The notes under the pieces: model-generated
Seen by the model: the letters and a program-made list of their open reading frames with translations, nothing else
Told to the model about the DNA's origin: nothing
Database searches by the model: none
NCBI RefSeq assembly: GCF_014647435.1
Contig: NZ_BMPE01000003.1
Span: 303,407 to 367,406 of the forward strand
Source: Deinococcus radiotolerans
Lineage (GTDB): Bacteria; Deinococcota; Deinococci; Deinococcales; Deinococcaceae
Direction: 5' to 3'
Length of the DNA stretch: 64,000 nt
Made by a program: the position numbers and the translations under genes
Part shown: positions 52,433 to 61,607 of the stretch, piece by piece
Numbering within the stretch: the stretch's first letter is position 1
Layout of the letters: the number at the start of each line of letters is the position of its first letter

Positions 52433-52953
52433 AGCACGCCTCCGGGAACCAGTATAGGAACCGGGGGGCATGGATCCGGGGCAGTGGTTTTCGGGGCGGG
52501 GTACACGTCGTAGCAGCTGACCCGTTTGGTGATGGCGTAACTGCTTCCAGTGCTGTTCGTCGCCGACACCTGAATAAGGAGCTGGCCTTCGGCCATGTAT
52601 TTCGCCGCGCCAGTCGCGGCATCGTTGCGCTCACTGACGATCTTCCAACTGGTCCCCTTCCCCGTGTCGCTCCCCTGGCATCTTGCGGGCAGGGTGCTGC
52701 CTGAGCAGTTGGTGTAGTACCAGAGGAAAGCGTACTTGTCGCTCGGCGCGGTTTTTGTAGAGTCAACGTACAGCGCAAAATTGGCCACACGCTCCATCTC
52801 CGCAACAGCCACACCCTTGACCTGGGTCTGGGCGCGAGAGGTGGCCGTGCCTCTGAGATTCGAGATCGCTCCAGTCGCCAGCACCGTGAATGCCACAGCG
52901 ATGATCGCCATCACAACCAGAAGTTCGATGAGGGTGAGTCCGTCACTTTTCAT
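52429..52953 (-). CDS. PilV-like minor pilin
   Basis: A 174-residue prepilin with leader MKSDG and mature start LTLIELLVVMAIIAVAFTVLATGAISNL, keeping Glu5. The C-terminal half has cysteines (NCSGSTLPARC; SCYDVYP). Its ATG overlaps the stop of the FimT-like gene (ATGA), and its own stop overlaps the PilW-like start. Tight coupling suggests a minor pilin complex built in order. Confidence 0.82.
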   Translation of the reverse strand: MKSDGLTLIELLVVMAIIAVAFTVLATGAISNLRGTATSRAQTQVKGVAVAEMERVANFALYVDSTKTAPSDKYAFLWYYTNCSGSTLPARCQGSDTGKGTSWKIVSERNDAATGAAKYMAEGQLLIQVSATNSTGSSYAITKRVSCYDVYPAPKTTAPDPCPPVPILVPGGVL

Positions 52954-53420
52954 TGAATGTTCGCCCTCCCCTGCGCCGTGACTGCCACGGTCTTACTGCG
53001 GCTTCCCGCACTGTTGGTCAGGGTGACTGAGAACGTCGTGGTGGACCGCGAGATGCCACGCGGGTCGAAGACCATGCTGGCGCTGCTCGTCCCAGTGGCG
53101 AACACAATGTTGGGATAATCACTGGATGGCAGCGTCGTGAGTGTCCCGCCAAGAATGTCTTCGCCCGCGTCGTACGCCAGATTGCGGTTGGTGTCCCTGA
53201 AGATGAAAAAGCGTTTATTGGTCGGATCAACCTGCACGCCTATGTAATCGTTCTGACGCAACGCTTCCATCCGTGCGCGGCTGAACTGGGTACTCAGGCG
53301 GGTGGTGGCGGCGTTCATGGCGTAGGGGTCCCGGGACAACCTTGATGACAACGCAAACAGAATGCCCAGAATGCCGATCACGATCAGCAATTCAAGGAGG
53401 GTGAAGCCAGACGGGCGCAT
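52950..53420 (-). CDS. GspH/FimT-like pseudopilin
   Basis: A 156-residue prepilin, first in the operon. The leader MRPSG precedes FTLLELLIVIGILGILFALSSRL with Glu5. The GspH/FimT-type body includes QFSRARMEALRQNDYIGVQVD and FIFRDTNRNLAYDAGEDILGG. The 167 bases upstream are AT-rich and should contain the promoter, though I could not fix its boxes. Leader cleavage needs a PilD peptidase, not in the window. Deinococci use type IV pilus genes for DNA uptake. Confidence 0.85.
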   Translation of the reverse strand: MRPSGFTLLELLIVIGILGILFALSSRLSRDPYAMNAATTRLSTQFSRARMEALRQNDYIGVQVDPTNKRFFIFRDTNRNLAYDAGEDILGGTLTTLPSSDYPNIVFATGTSSASMVFDPRGISRSTTTFSVTLTNSAGSRSKTVAVTAQGRANIQ

Positions 53421-53587
53421 AAGAGAAGCTTAACGAGCCGCGCAGCAGAGCATGAACCCCTAATCAGGTTGGCTATCTCCCCCTTCTGGAGGTGTAGAGC
53501 GCTGAAAGCCGATTACTTTTGTTGTCATGGCAGAAACTTCACATGCACTGAACTTCCATGATTTATCAGTTGTTCCTCTCTAACAAT

Positions 53588-54607
53588 TCAATGTGACGTA
53601 AAAAGTCTTAACGTACCGCTGTTCGCGGCGAGTGTATTCCCAACTGCGCGGCGCAGGCCCTGGATATCGAAGGGACCGTGCCGGGTGGGGTGAACTCGGT
53701 TGGTGAGGAGGACCCATGCCCGGTTGCGGGGCGGGTCAACCCATAGGCCCGTGCCGGTGAATCCGGTGTGTCCAACGGCGTGGGGACTACTGAGGCTGCC
53801 GCCGCTCCAGCCGGGGCTGGCGTGGACGAAGGCCAGCGTGCGTTCCGGCACCTGGGGCGTCAGGACCAGGTGCTGGGCGGCGGCGGAGATCCAGCCGCCC
53901 CGCAGGAGGCGCTCGGCCTGGTTCAGCACGCCGTCCAGGGTGCCGAAGAGTCCGGCGTGGCCGGCCACGCCGCCCAGGGCGGCGGCGTTCTCATCGTGGG
54001 TTTCGCCCATGAGGGTCCGTTCCCGCCACAGGCAGGTTTCCGTGGCCACGCTCGCGGTGGGGTCGGGAGTGAAGGTCAGGCCGGGGTCGAGTGGAAAGTC
54101 CCGCAGCGGCCGGGCCCGGACCCGTTCGAGGACTCGGCCGAGGAGCACGTAGCCTAGGTCGGAGTAGCGGACCTCGCCTGGGGGGCCGACCTCCCAGGGT
54201 TCCTGGAGGAACCGGGCGCGGATGGTGGCCGCGTCGCCCCAGGTGTAGAGGCGGGCCCAGGCGCCCAGGCCGGCGGTGTGCGTAAGCAGCTGGCGCAGGG
54301 TGCGCTCACGGAGTGGGGCGTCCTGCATCCACGCGAGGTCGAGCAGGTGGCGGCCCAGTGGATCGTCCAGATCGAGGAGGCCGTCTTCGGTGGCGCGCAG
54401 GATCTCGCGGGCGGTGAACAGAGGTTTGGTGAGGCTGGCCAGGTCCCACCAGTCGTCACTGGTCAGGGCGCGGCCGCCGTGGCTGACGTGCCCCAGGTGC
54501 AGGGTGGCGCGCTGCCCGTCGGCGGTGACGACGCCCAGCGCGACAGCGGAGGGGCCGCTGGGGCCGAGGGCGGCCCGCAGGAGTTCGGCGGTCCGGTCGG
54601 GAATCAC
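53588..54607 (-). CDS. Serine beta-lactamase-like hydrolase of the MurNAc recycling operon
   Basis: A 339-residue member of the class C beta-lactamase/penicillin-binding protein fold. The SxxK motif is S58-L-T-K61 (DLASLTKPLF), the second motif is YSD (VRYSDLGYVLLGRVLE) and the third HTG (VGHTGFTGTGLWVDP). No signal peptide is seen, so it is probably cytoplasmic. It may be an amidase or peptidase acting on muropeptides rather than a resistance enzyme. The GTG start at 54607 overlaps the murQ stop. It is the last gene of the operon. Confidence 0.83.
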   Translation of the reverse strand: MIPDRTAELLRAALGPSGPSAVALGVVTADGQRATLHLGHVSHGGRALTSDDWWDLASLTKPLFTAREILRATEDGLLDLDDPLGRHLLDLAWMQDAPLRERTLRQLLTHTAGLGAWARLYTWGDAATIRARFLQEPWEVGPPGEVRYSDLGYVLLGRVLERVRARPLRDFPLDPGLTFTPDPTASVATETCLWRERTLMGETHDENAAALGGVAGHAGLFGTLDGVLNQAERLLRGGWISAAAQHLVLTPQVPERTLAFVHASPGWSGGSLSSPHAVGHTGFTGTGLWVDPPRNRAWVLLTNRVHPTRHGPFDIQGLRRAVGNTLAANSGTLRLFTSH

Positions 54608-55497
54608 GGGGTTTCCAGGGCGGCGCGGGCGTTGCCTTGGGCGGCGTCCAGGCGGGCGCGGGCCTGCTGCGCGGTGAGGCCCAGGGTTAGGGCGACGATG
54701 GCGGTTTTCACCTGGCCGTCCGCGGCGCGCAGGGCGGCGTGGGCGGCGGGCTCGTCGCAGGCGGTGGCGTGCTGGACCAGGCGGGCGGCGCGGGCTTCGA
54801 GTTTCAGGTTGGTGGCCTTGAGGTCGACCATCAGGTTGCCGTACACCTTGCCCAGGCGGACCATCAGGGCGCTGGAGAGCGAGTTCAGAGCGATCTTCTG
54901 CGCGGTGCCGGCCTTGAGGCGGGTGGAGCCGCTGATGATCTCGGGGCCCGTGTCGAGCAGGACCGGGTGGTCCGCGAGGTGCAACAGGGGCGTGCCGGGG
55001 TTGTTCGCCAGTCCGATGATGAGGACCTGCTGTGCGCGGGCGGCGGTCATGGCGCCCAACACCCAGGGCGTGGTGCCGCTGGCGGCCACGGCGATGAGGA
55101 CGTCGCTGGGGGTTGGGTGCGCGCCGAGCAGGGCCGCGTGGCCGTCCTCGTGGTCGTCCTCGGCACCCTCGACGGCTTCGCGGATGGCGCGGTCGCCGCC
55201 GGCGATCAGCGGGACGGCGCGCGTGGGCGGCCAGGAGAAGGTGGGCGTAAGCTCCGTGGCGTCCAGGACGCCGAGGCGGCCGCTGGTGCCCGCACCGGCG
55301 TAGAGGAGGCGGCCGCCCTGTTGCAGTCGGGGCAGGGCGGCCTGCACGGCGCCACTGAGGGCCGGAGCGGCGCGCCGGGCAGCCTCAACGGCGACCAGCT
55401 GGTCGTCAAGCAGCGCGTCGAGGAGGTCTTCGGTGGTGAGGAGGTCGAGGTCCGGGTGGGCCGGGTTCAGGGCCTCGGTGTTCAGCGGGTGGCTCAT
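54604..55497 (-). CDS. murQ: N-acetylmuramic acid 6-phosphate etherase
   Basis: A 297-residue SIS-domain lyase that splits MurNAc-6-phosphate into GlcNAc-6-phosphate and D-lactate. Family motifs are [44 protein letters not shown] (with the catalytic glutamate), [15 protein letters not shown] [15 protein letters not shown], and [19 protein letters not shown]-terminal UBA-like helix bundle ends it. Start ATG 55497 overlaps the anmK stop (ATGA). Its product feeds directly into NagA. Confidence 0.95.
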   Translation of the reverse strand: MSHPLNTEALNPAHPDLDLLTTEDLLDALLDDQLVAVEAARRAAPALSGAVQAALPRLQQGGRLLYAGAGTSGRLGVLDATELTPTFSWPPTRAVPLIAGGDRAIREAVEGAEDDHEDGHAALLGAHPTPSDVLIAVAASGTTPWVLGAMTAARAQQVLIIGLANNPGTPLLHLADHPVLLDTGPEIISGSTRLKAGTAQKIALNSLSSALMVRLGKVYGNLMVDLKATNLKLEARAARLVQHATACDEPAAHAALRAADGQVKTAIVALTLGLTAQQARARLDAAQGNARAALETP

Positions 55498-56660
55498 GAG
55501 GCTCCAGGGGCGCGGGTCCATTTCCCGGCGTGGACGGCGTGGGCAGCGCCGGTGGTGTGGGCGAGGGTGTTGGTCCAGCCCTGCGCGGTCGCGTAGCCCA
55601 GGAAGGCGAACGCGGCCGCTTCGCGCGTGGCGTCGGTGAAGCCGTGGGCGTCCCAGCCGAGGTCCGTGAAGGTCCGTACCGGGATGGGGTCCAGGGCGCG
55701 GGTCAGGGCGCGGGTCAGGGCCGGGTTGCGGGCGCCGCCGCCCGCCACGACGACCTCGTCCGGGGGTGTGGCCAGCCACTGGAGGGCAGCGGCGACGGTG
55801 CGGGCGGTGAATTCGGTGGCGGTGGCCGCCAGGTCCGGGACGCTGAGTGGGGCGGGTTGGGGCAGCCGGGCCAGGGTCCAGACCTCCCGTCCGGTGGCTC
55901 TGGGTGGGGCCTGCTGAAGTTCCGGGTGGGCCAGCCAGGCGGTCAGGGTGGGGGCGTGCACAGTGCCGTTGAGGGCCAGTGCGCCGTCCTGATCGCAGGT
56001 CTGTCCGGCCTGGGCGGCGGCCTCGTCGATGAGGCAGTTGGCGGGCCCGGTGTCGAAGGCCTGCACGGCGCCGGGGTCGGTGCCGGGCAGCAGGGTCAGG
56101 TTGGCGATCCCGCCGAGGTTCAGCAGCAGCCGGGTCACGCCGGGCTCGGCGAACAGCGCCCAGTCGGCGAAGGGCACCAGGGGGGCGCCGACACCGCCGG
56201 CGGCGAGATCGGCGGGGCGGAAGTCGCTGATGACGGGTTTCCCGGTGTGCTGGGCGATGAGTGCCGCCTCGCCGAGTTGCAGCGTGGCGGGGCGAGTCCA
56301 GCCGCGCGTGGCGTTCGGGCGGGGGTGGTGCTGCACGGTCTGGCCGTGGCTGGCGATCAGGTCGGCGTTTCCGGCCAGCGGCGCGGCGGCCTGCGCGAGG
56401 GCCTCCCCGAGGGCCCAGTGCAGCTGCGTGAGTTCACTGGGGGTGCCCTCGTTCCGCGCGGCGCGCAGCACGGCTTCTCTCAGGTCGGGCGGGTAGGGGG
56501 TGAAGGTGTGGGCCACGACCCGCCCGCGCGGGACGCTCAGGCTGGCCGGCAGCCGCAGGGGGGCCGGAGCGTTCAGGGCGGGCCAGCCGCTGAGGTCCAG
56601 CAGGGCGGCGTCGATGCCGTCGGCGCTGGTGCCGCTCATCAGGCCCAGCACGCGGGTCAT
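55494..56660 (-). CDS. anmK: Anhydro-N-acetylmuramic acid kinase
   Basis: A 388-residue kinase that opens and phosphorylates 1,6-anhydro-MurNAc, giving MurNAc-6-phosphate for MurQ. The opening [25 protein letters not shown] contains the diagnostic GLMSGTSxDG motif. Other motifs are [26 protein letters not shown] and [16 protein letters not shown]. Length is typical. Its ATG overlaps the GntR regulator's stop and its stop overlaps murQ, so the four genes are translated as a chain. Confidence 0.95.
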   Translation of the reverse strand: MTRVLGLMSGTSADGIDAALLDLSGWPALNAPAPLRLPASLSVPRGRVVAHTFTPYPPDLREAVLRAARNEGTPSELTQLHWALGEALAQAAAPLAGNADLIASHGQTVQHHPRPNATRGWTRPATLQLGEAALIAQHTGKPVISDFRPADLAAGGVGAPLVPFADWALFAEPGVTRLLLNLGGIANLTLLPGTDPGAVQAFDTGPANCLIDEAAAQAGQTCDQDGALALNGTVHAPTLTAWLAHPELQQAPPRATGREVWTLARLPQPAPLSVPDLAATATEFTARTVAAALQWLATPPDEVVVAGGGARNPALTRALTRALDPIPVRTFTDLGWDAHGFTDATREAAAFAFLGYATAQGWTNTLAHTTGAAHAVHAGKWTRAPGAS

Positions 56661-57430
56661 GCGCCGCCCTGGAGTTCCATGACGAAGTCGTAGCGGTCTC
56701 CGCGGTAGTGGGCGCGGGCGTACTCGATGGGCCGCCCGTCGGTCAGCCAGGAGAGGCGGTCGGTGGTCAGGAGGGCCGCGCCCACGGTGACGTTCAGGAG
56801 GGGCGCGAGGGTCAGGTCGGCGTTCACGGCGCGCAGGTGCCGGATGGCGCGGGTGGGGCTGAGCCCGCGGGCGGCCAGCAGCGCGTACAGGCTGGCGTCG
56901 TGCACGCTGGCCTCGTCGAGCGGCCCGACCAGACTGACGGGCAGCGTGGAGTCCTCCACGGCGAGGGGTTCGCCGTTGGCGGTGCGCAGGCGCCGCAGGC
57001 GGTAGACGAGTTCGCTGGGGGACAGGGCGAGGCTCATGGCCTCCTGCGGGGTGGGCCGGGTGCGTTCGAAGCTCAGGACCTGCGCGCCGGGCTGCTGACC
57101 GCGGGAGCGCACGTCCTCGGAGAAGGAGGACAGCAGGCCCAGGGTGCGGGCGGGGAGGTCGCCGGGGCGGGGGGGTGGGGTGACGAAGGTGCCGCTGCCG
57201 TGGCGGCGGGTCAGGAGACCCTGCTGGGCGAGCAGGGCGAGGGCCTGACGGATCGTGACGCGTGACACGCCGAGATGCGCGGCGAGGTCACGTTCAGCGG
57301 GGAGGGCGCTGCCTGGGCGCAGCTGTCCGCTCTCGATGCGCTGCGTCAGTCCCTGGGCGACCTGCACGTACACGGGAGTGGCGCTGGCGCTGTCGAGCGG
57401 GATAGTCCAGAGGGAGGACGAGGACAGCAT
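56657..57430 (-). CDS. GntR-family (HutC/UTRA) regulator of MurNAc recycling
   Basis: A 257-residue regulator. The winged helix near residues 15-85 includes [41 protein letters not shown]. The UTRA ligand domain spans about 100-250 ([59 protein letters not shown]). Members of this group bind amino-sugar phosphates. As first gene of the anmK-murQ operon and divergent from a peptide transporter, it probably controls both sides in response to a murein-derived sugar. Confidence 0.9.
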   Translation of the reverse strand: MLSSSSLWTIPLDSASATPVYVQVAQGLTQRIESGQLRPGSALPAERDLAAHLGVSRVTIRQALALLAQQGLLTRRHGSGTFVTPPPRPGDLPARTLGLLSSFSEDVRSRGQQPGAQVLSFERTRPTPQEAMSLALSPSELVYRLRRLRTANGEPLAVEDSTLPVSLVGPLDEASVHDASLYALLAARGLSPTRAIRHLRAVNADLTLAPLLNVTVGAALLTTDRLSWLTDGRPIEYARAHYRGDRYDFVMELQGGA

Positions 57431-57454
57431 CCCGCTCAGCGTACCACCCTGGAA

Positions 57455-57500
57455 CCTCTTTGCAAGAGGGTTGCAAGTGGCAGCGGATTGGTATTAGGCT
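57455..57500 (+). promoter_or_regulatory. Divergent promoter/operator region (GntR - peptide ABC)
   Basis: CCTCTT-TGC-AAGAGG (57455-57469) is a perfect palindrome. TTGCAAG occurs twice, 11 bases apart (57460-57466, 57471-57477). The second copy can serve as a -35 box, with a TATTAG/TAGGCT region (57492-57500) as the -10. GntR-type control of both divergent transcripts is inferred. Confidence 0.5.
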
Positions 57501-57549
57501 GTTTTGAATCAAGTCACCGCGTCCAACCCCGCGCACCCGGAGGTTCCCT

Positions 57550-59301
57550 ATGCACGTACGCACGCTGACCCTGCTCACCCTCGCGCTGCTCGGCACCGCT
57601 CACGCCGCCCCGAAAAAATTCACAGGCTACGGCAGCCTGGGCATCGTGAACGGCAAGAGTGGCGGCACCTACACCCTGCCGCTGGGCGACAGCCCCCAGA
57701 GCCTCTTCTACTACGGCGCCATCGACAACAACCTGGGCCTGATCTCCCAGCAGCTGTTCGACGGCCTCGTGGAATTCAACCTCTCCACCTACAAGATCGA
57801 GCCTGCGCTGGCCGAAAGCTGGACCATCACCGACGGCGGAACCGTCTACACCTTCAAGCTCCGCCAGGGCGTGAAGTGGAGTGACGGACAGGCCTTCAAC
57901 GCCGACGACGTGATCTTCACGTACAAGAACATGATCATGAACCCCGAGTCCCGCGCCGGGGACCCCGGGAACTTCAAGCTGGGCGGCAAGGACGTCACGA
58001 TCAGCAAGGTCGACAACATGACCGTGCGCTTCACGCTCCCCCGCCCCGCCCCGGCGTTCCTGCTGCAACAGCGGTACTTCATCATGCCGCAGCACAAACT
58101 GGCCAAGTACGGCCAGGAGAGCGGCGCCAAACCCGGCGACATCAACAGCGCCTGGCCCACCAACGTCGCGGAAACCGAAGTGGTCGGCACCGGCCCCTTC
58201 AAGCTCAGCAACTACGCCGCCGGGCAGAAGGTCACGCTGGTCCGCAACCCCAACTACTGGAAGGTGGACGGCGCCGGCAAGCAGCTCCCCTACCTGGACA
58301 AACTGGAGTTCCTGATCATCCGCGACCCGCAGGCGCAGGTGGCGCAGTTCCTCGCCGGGAACCTCGACCAGCTGAACGTGACCGGCGCGCAGTTCCCCGA
58401 CCTGAAGCAGAAGGAAGTGGCGGGCGCGCCCTTCAAGGTCATGCGCTCCACGGCGCTGTTCGGCAGCCCCCCTTTCGTGGCGTACAACTTCGACGCGAAG
58501 AACGCCGCCCTGGCCAAGGTGTTCAGTGACGTGCGCTTCCGCCGCGCTATGCAGAGCGCCGTGAACCGCGAGCGCATCATCGACACCGTATACAACGGCC
58601 TAGCCAGCCTCCCCGGGCACGGGGTCGCGCCGGCCAACAAGGCCTTCTACGCGAACACCACCCGGCAGCTGGGCGCGTTCAGCCTCTCGGACGCGAACGA
58701 CGCGCTGGACGCCATGGGTCTCAAGAAACGCAACGCCGCCGGTATCCGCCTGCTGCCCAGCGGCCAGCCGCTGGAAATCGACCTGACCTACGGCACGGAC
58801 AGCGCCGTGTACCCCGCCATTGCCACGATCCTCCAGAGTGACTTCGCGAAGGTGGGCGTCAAGGTGAACCTCAAGGGCATTCTCAGCAGCCGCCTGCTCG
58901 CCACGGGTCAGAGCGGCGACTGGGAGATGATCCTGCACGCCTTCGGGGACCAGCCCGACCCGGAACTGCGCCGCCCCATCTGGCAGCCCGGCGGCAGCCT
59001 GTACTACTGGCACCGCGCGCCGCAGCCCGCCAAGGACGGCGACCCGGCCAATACCGCCAAGATGGCTCCGTGGGAGAAGGAGATCTACGACATCTTCAAC
59101 AAGGCCGCCGTGGAACCCAACGCCGCAACCCGCAAGGCGCTGTACACCCGCTGGCAGCTGATCTTCGCGCAGAACCTCCCGGTGACGCCCATCGCCAAAC
59201 CCGAGAACATCGGCGCGATCAGCACGAAGTTCGGCAACTACGTGTACAACCTCGGGGTGATTCCCGGGTACAACCCCGTCCCGCTGATCTACCAGAAGTA
59301 A
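57550..59301 (+). CDS. Oligopeptide/dipeptide ABC transporter binding protein
   Basis: A 583-residue binding protein of the SBP_bac_5 family. The signal peptide MHVRTLTLLTLALLGTAHA precedes APKKFTG. Family motifs include LFDGLVEFNLSTYKIEPALAESWTITDGGTVYTFKLRQGVKWSDGQAFNADDVIFTYK in the N-terminal lobe and MQSAVNRERIIDTVYNG in the second. There is no lipobox. It is divergent from the MurNAc recycling operon, so murein peptides are a plausible cargo, as for E. coli MppA. That is inference. Two permease genes follow. Confidence 0.93.
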   Translation: MHVRTLTLLTLALLGTAHAAPKKFTGYGSLGIVNGKSGGTYTLPLGDSPQSLFYYGAIDNNLGLISQQLFDGLVEFNLSTYKIEPALAESWTITDGGTVYTFKLRQGVKWSDGQAFNADDVIFTYKNMIMNPESRAGDPGNFKLGGKDVTISKVDNMTVRFTLPRPAPAFLLQQRYFIMPQHKLAKYGQESGAKPGDINSAWPTNVAETEVVGTGPFKLSNYAAGQKVTLVRNPNYWKVDGAGKQLPYLDKLEFLIIRDPQAQVAQFLAGNLDQLNVTGAQFPDLKQKEVAGAPFKVMRSTALFGSPPFVAYNFDAKNAALAKVFSDVRFRRAMQSAVNRERIIDTVYNGLASLPGHGVAPANKAFYANTTRQLGAFSLSDANDALDAMGLKKRNAAGIRLLPSGQPLEIDLTYGTDSAVYPAIATILQSDFAKVGVKVNLKGILSSRLLATGQSGDWEMILHAFGDQPDPELRRPIWQPGGSLYYWHRAPQPAKDGDPANTAKMAPWEKEIYDIFNKAAVEPNAATRKALYTRWQLIFAQNLPVTPIAKPENIGAISTKFGNYVYNLGVIPGYNPVPLIYQK

Positions 59302-59387
59302 GGGCCATGGGGGGTGGGGCGCAGGTTCACGGTCAGCTGGCCGGACCTGCACCCGCCCCCCACACCTGTTCCAGAGGAGGTTCCCCC

Positions 59388-59429
59388 GTGCCCGCCACCG
59401 CTCACCTGTCATCCGCCCGACCATGCTGA
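59388..59429 (+). CDS. Possible 13-codon leader peptide overlapping the permease start
   Basis: GTG 59388 has the strong ribosome site AGAGGAGG and encodes VPATAHLSSARPC before TGA 59427-59429. That stop overlaps the permease start in ATGCTGA. The permease ATG itself has no ribosome site. This suggests that translation of the leader delivers ribosomes to the permease. It is not in the permease frame. Confidence 0.45.
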   Translation: MPATAHLSSARPC

Positions 59430-60394
59430 CCTACACCATTCGCCGCCTTCTGGGCATGATTCCCACGCTGCTGCTGATCAGCGTGGTGTGCTTCACCGTG
59501 ATTCAGCTGCAACCCGGCAGTTTCCTCGACCAGTACCGGGAGGATCCGCGCGTCACGCCGGAATCCCTGCAGGCCATGACCCGGCAGCTGGGCCTGGATC
59601 AGCCCGTGTGGGCGCAGTACCTGAACTGGGTTAAGGGCATCGTGCTGCACGGTGACTTCGGGTACTCGTTCGCGAACAGCCGTCCCGTCAGCAGCCTGAT
59701 CTGGGAGCGGCTGGGCTGGACGGTGTTCCTGGCGGTCCTGACGCTGCTGGTGTCCTGGGTGATCGCCGTGCCGCTCGGGATCTACACGGCCCTGAACCGC
59801 TACGGGAAGCGCAGCGCCGCACTGAACTTCCTAGGCTACCTGAGTCTGGCCACGCCGGACTTCCTGGTGGCGCTGCTGCTGATCGCCCTGGTGCTGCGCA
59901 CGGGCGGCACGAACGTGGGCGGCCTGTTCAGCCCGGACATGATTGACGCGCCCTGGAGTGTCGCCCGCGTGCTGGACCTGCTGGCGCACCTGTGGATTCC
60001 CATGATCGCCATCGGCCTGGAAGGCGTGGCGGGCCTCATGCGGCAGATGCGGGCCTCCATGCTGGACGTGCTGTCGCAGGACTTCATCCGCACGGCGCGC
60101 GCCAAGGGCGCCACCGGCCAGCGGGTGCTGTGGGGGCACGCCGTGCGCAACGCCGTGAACCCCCTGATCAGCCTGGCGGGCCTGAGCCTGCCCAGCCTGA
60201 TCAGCGGCACGATCATCGCCAGCATCGTCCTGAACCTGCCCACCATCGGCCCGTACCTGTATGACGCCCTGCTGAACAAGGACCAGTTCGTGGCCATGAC
60301 GCTGCTGATGTTCAGCGCACTGCTGCTCCTGATCGGGAACCTGCTCAGCGACCTGGCGCTCGCCTGGGCGGACCCCCGCGTGAGGTTCGAGTGA
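59423..60394 (+). CDS. Peptide ABC transporter permease, DppB type
   Basis: A 323-residue inner-membrane permease with about six segments. It opens MLTYTIRRLLGMIPTLLLISVVCFTVIQLQPGSFLD, typical of DppB/OppB. The EAA loop is MRQMRASMLDVLSQDFIRTARAKGATGQRVLWGHAVRNAVNPLI. The start ATG has no ribosome site and overlaps a short leader frame with a good one. The stop overlaps the next permease (GTGA). It pairs with the DppC-like protein to form the channel. Confidence 0.92.
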   Translation: MLTYTIRRLLGMIPTLLLISVVCFTVIQLQPGSFLDQYREDPRVTPESLQAMTRQLGLDQPVWAQYLNWVKGIVLHGDFGYSFANSRPVSSLIWERLGWTVFLAVLTLLVSWVIAVPLGIYTALNRYGKRSAALNFLGYLSLATPDFLVALLLIALVLRTGGTNVGGLFSPDMIDAPWSVARVLDLLAHLWIPMIAIGLEGVAGLMRQMRASMLDVLSQDFIRTARAKGATGQRVLWGHAVRNAVNPLISLAGLSLPSLISGTIIASIVLNLPTIGPYLYDALLNKDQFVAMTLLMFSALLLLIGNLLSDLALAWADPRVRFE

Positions 60395-61506
60395 CGGCCG
60401 TTCCTGTGGCGACCCGCGCCCCCGCCCGCCTCACGCCGTTCCAGATGGCCCTGCGCCGCTTCCGCCGCTCGAAGGCGGGCGTCCTGAGCGCCTGGGTGCT
60501 GGCGGCGCTGTACCTGATGGCCATCCTGTCCGGGTTCCTGGCGCCGTACTCCATCACCGCGCAGCACGAGGAGTACCCCTACCAGCGTCCACAGGCGGTG
60601 CACATCCTGCACGACGGAAAAGTCATGCGGCCCTTCGTGTACGGCTTCAAGAAGACCCGTGATCCCGTGACCTTCGCCAGTACGTTCAGCGAGGACAAAA
60701 CCCGGCCCATCCCGGTCCTGTTCTTCGTGCGGGGCGACGACCCCAGCGAGAGCCGCTACTCGCTGCTGGGCGTCTTCAAGAGCCAGTGGCATCTGTTCGG
60801 CGTCCGGGACGGGTACTACTTCCCGCTGGGCACCGACAAGTTCGGCCGTGACCTGCTCTCGCGCATGCTGGTCGGTTCGCAGGTGAGTCTCACGGTGGGC
60901 CTGATCGGCATCCTGATCAGCTTCAGCATCGGCATCGTGCTGGGGGGCGTCAGCGGGTTCTTCGGCGGATGGGTCGACAACCTGATCCAGCGGCTGGTCG
61001 AGGTCCTGCTGTCCTTCCCGCGCCTGCCGATCCTGCTGGCCCTGAGCACCATCATTCCCGCGAAGTGGCCCTCCACGTGGGTGTACCTGGGGATCGTGGC
61101 GGTGCTCGCACTAATCGGCTGGGCGGGTCTGGCGCGCGTGGTGCGTGGGCAGGTGATCAGCGCACGCGGCCTGGATTACGTGCAGGCCGCCCGCGCGATC
61201 GGCGCGCCGGACCTGCGGGTCATCCTGCGGCACATCATGCCGAACCTCAGCTCGTTCCTGATCGTGACCGCTACCCTGGCGCTCCCCGGGTACATCCTGG
61301 GCGAGAGTGCCCTGAGTTTCCTGGGCCTGGGCATCAAGGAACCCATGACCAGCTGGGGGCTGCTGCTGAAAGACGCGCAGAATTTCGAGACGCTCAGCCT
61401 GCACCCGTGGCTGCTGCTGCCGGGCGTGCTGATCGTGATCAGCGTCCTGGCGTTCAACTTCGTGGGGGACGCGCTGCGGGACGCGGCGGACACGCAGAGC
61501 CGCTGA
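60391..61506 (+). CDS. Peptide ABC transporter permease, DppC type
   Basis: A 371-residue inner-membrane permease starting at GTG 60391. The N-terminal segment RRFRRSKAGVLSAWVLAALYLMAILSGFLAPYSI is typical of DppC/OppC. A periplasmic loop of about 90 residues follows, then LGTDKFGRDLLSRMLVGSQVSLTVGL and the EAA loop LDYVQAARAIGAPDLRVILRHIMPNLSS. No dppD/dppF ATPase genes follow, so ATPases must be encoded elsewhere. A new promoter begins shortly after its stop. Confidence 0.92.
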   Translation: MTAVPVATRAPARLTPFQMALRRFRRSKAGVLSAWVLAALYLMAILSGFLAPYSITAQHEEYPYQRPQAVHILHDGKVMRPFVYGFKKTRDPVTFASTFSEDKTRPIPVLFFVRGDDPSESRYSLLGVFKSQWHLFGVRDGYYFPLGTDKFGRDLLSRMLVGSQVSLTVGLIGILISFSIGIVLGGVSGFFGGWVDNLIQRLVEVLLSFPRLPILLALSTIIPAKWPSTWVYLGIVAVLALIGWAGLARVVRGQVISARGLDYVQAARAIGAPDLRVILRHIMPNLSSFLIVTATLALPGYILGESALSFLGLGIKEPMTSWGLLLKDAQNFETLSLHPWLLLPGVLIVISVLAFNFVGDALRDAADTQSR

Positions 61507-61525
61507 CGCGCGGACCGGAGCGTGC

Positions 61526-61582
61526 TTGACAGCGGGGGGCGGCGGAACTACGCTGCCCCCTAATCATTTCGCCGTCGAATGA
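61526..61582 (+). promoter_or_regulatory. Uricase promoter with candidate HucR operator
   Basis: TTGACA (61526-61531) is separated by 17 bases from TACGCT (61549-61554). An imperfect palindrome, TCATTTCG-CCGT-CGAATGA (61564-61582), covers the expected start of transcription. A GC-rich 9-of-10 inverted repeat (GGGGGCGGCG/CGCTGCCCCC) overlaps the promoter. A MarR-type repressor site is likely near here. Confidence 0.6.
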
Positions 61583-61607
61583 ACTGGCTTTGCCCGGAGG
61601 TCTTCCC

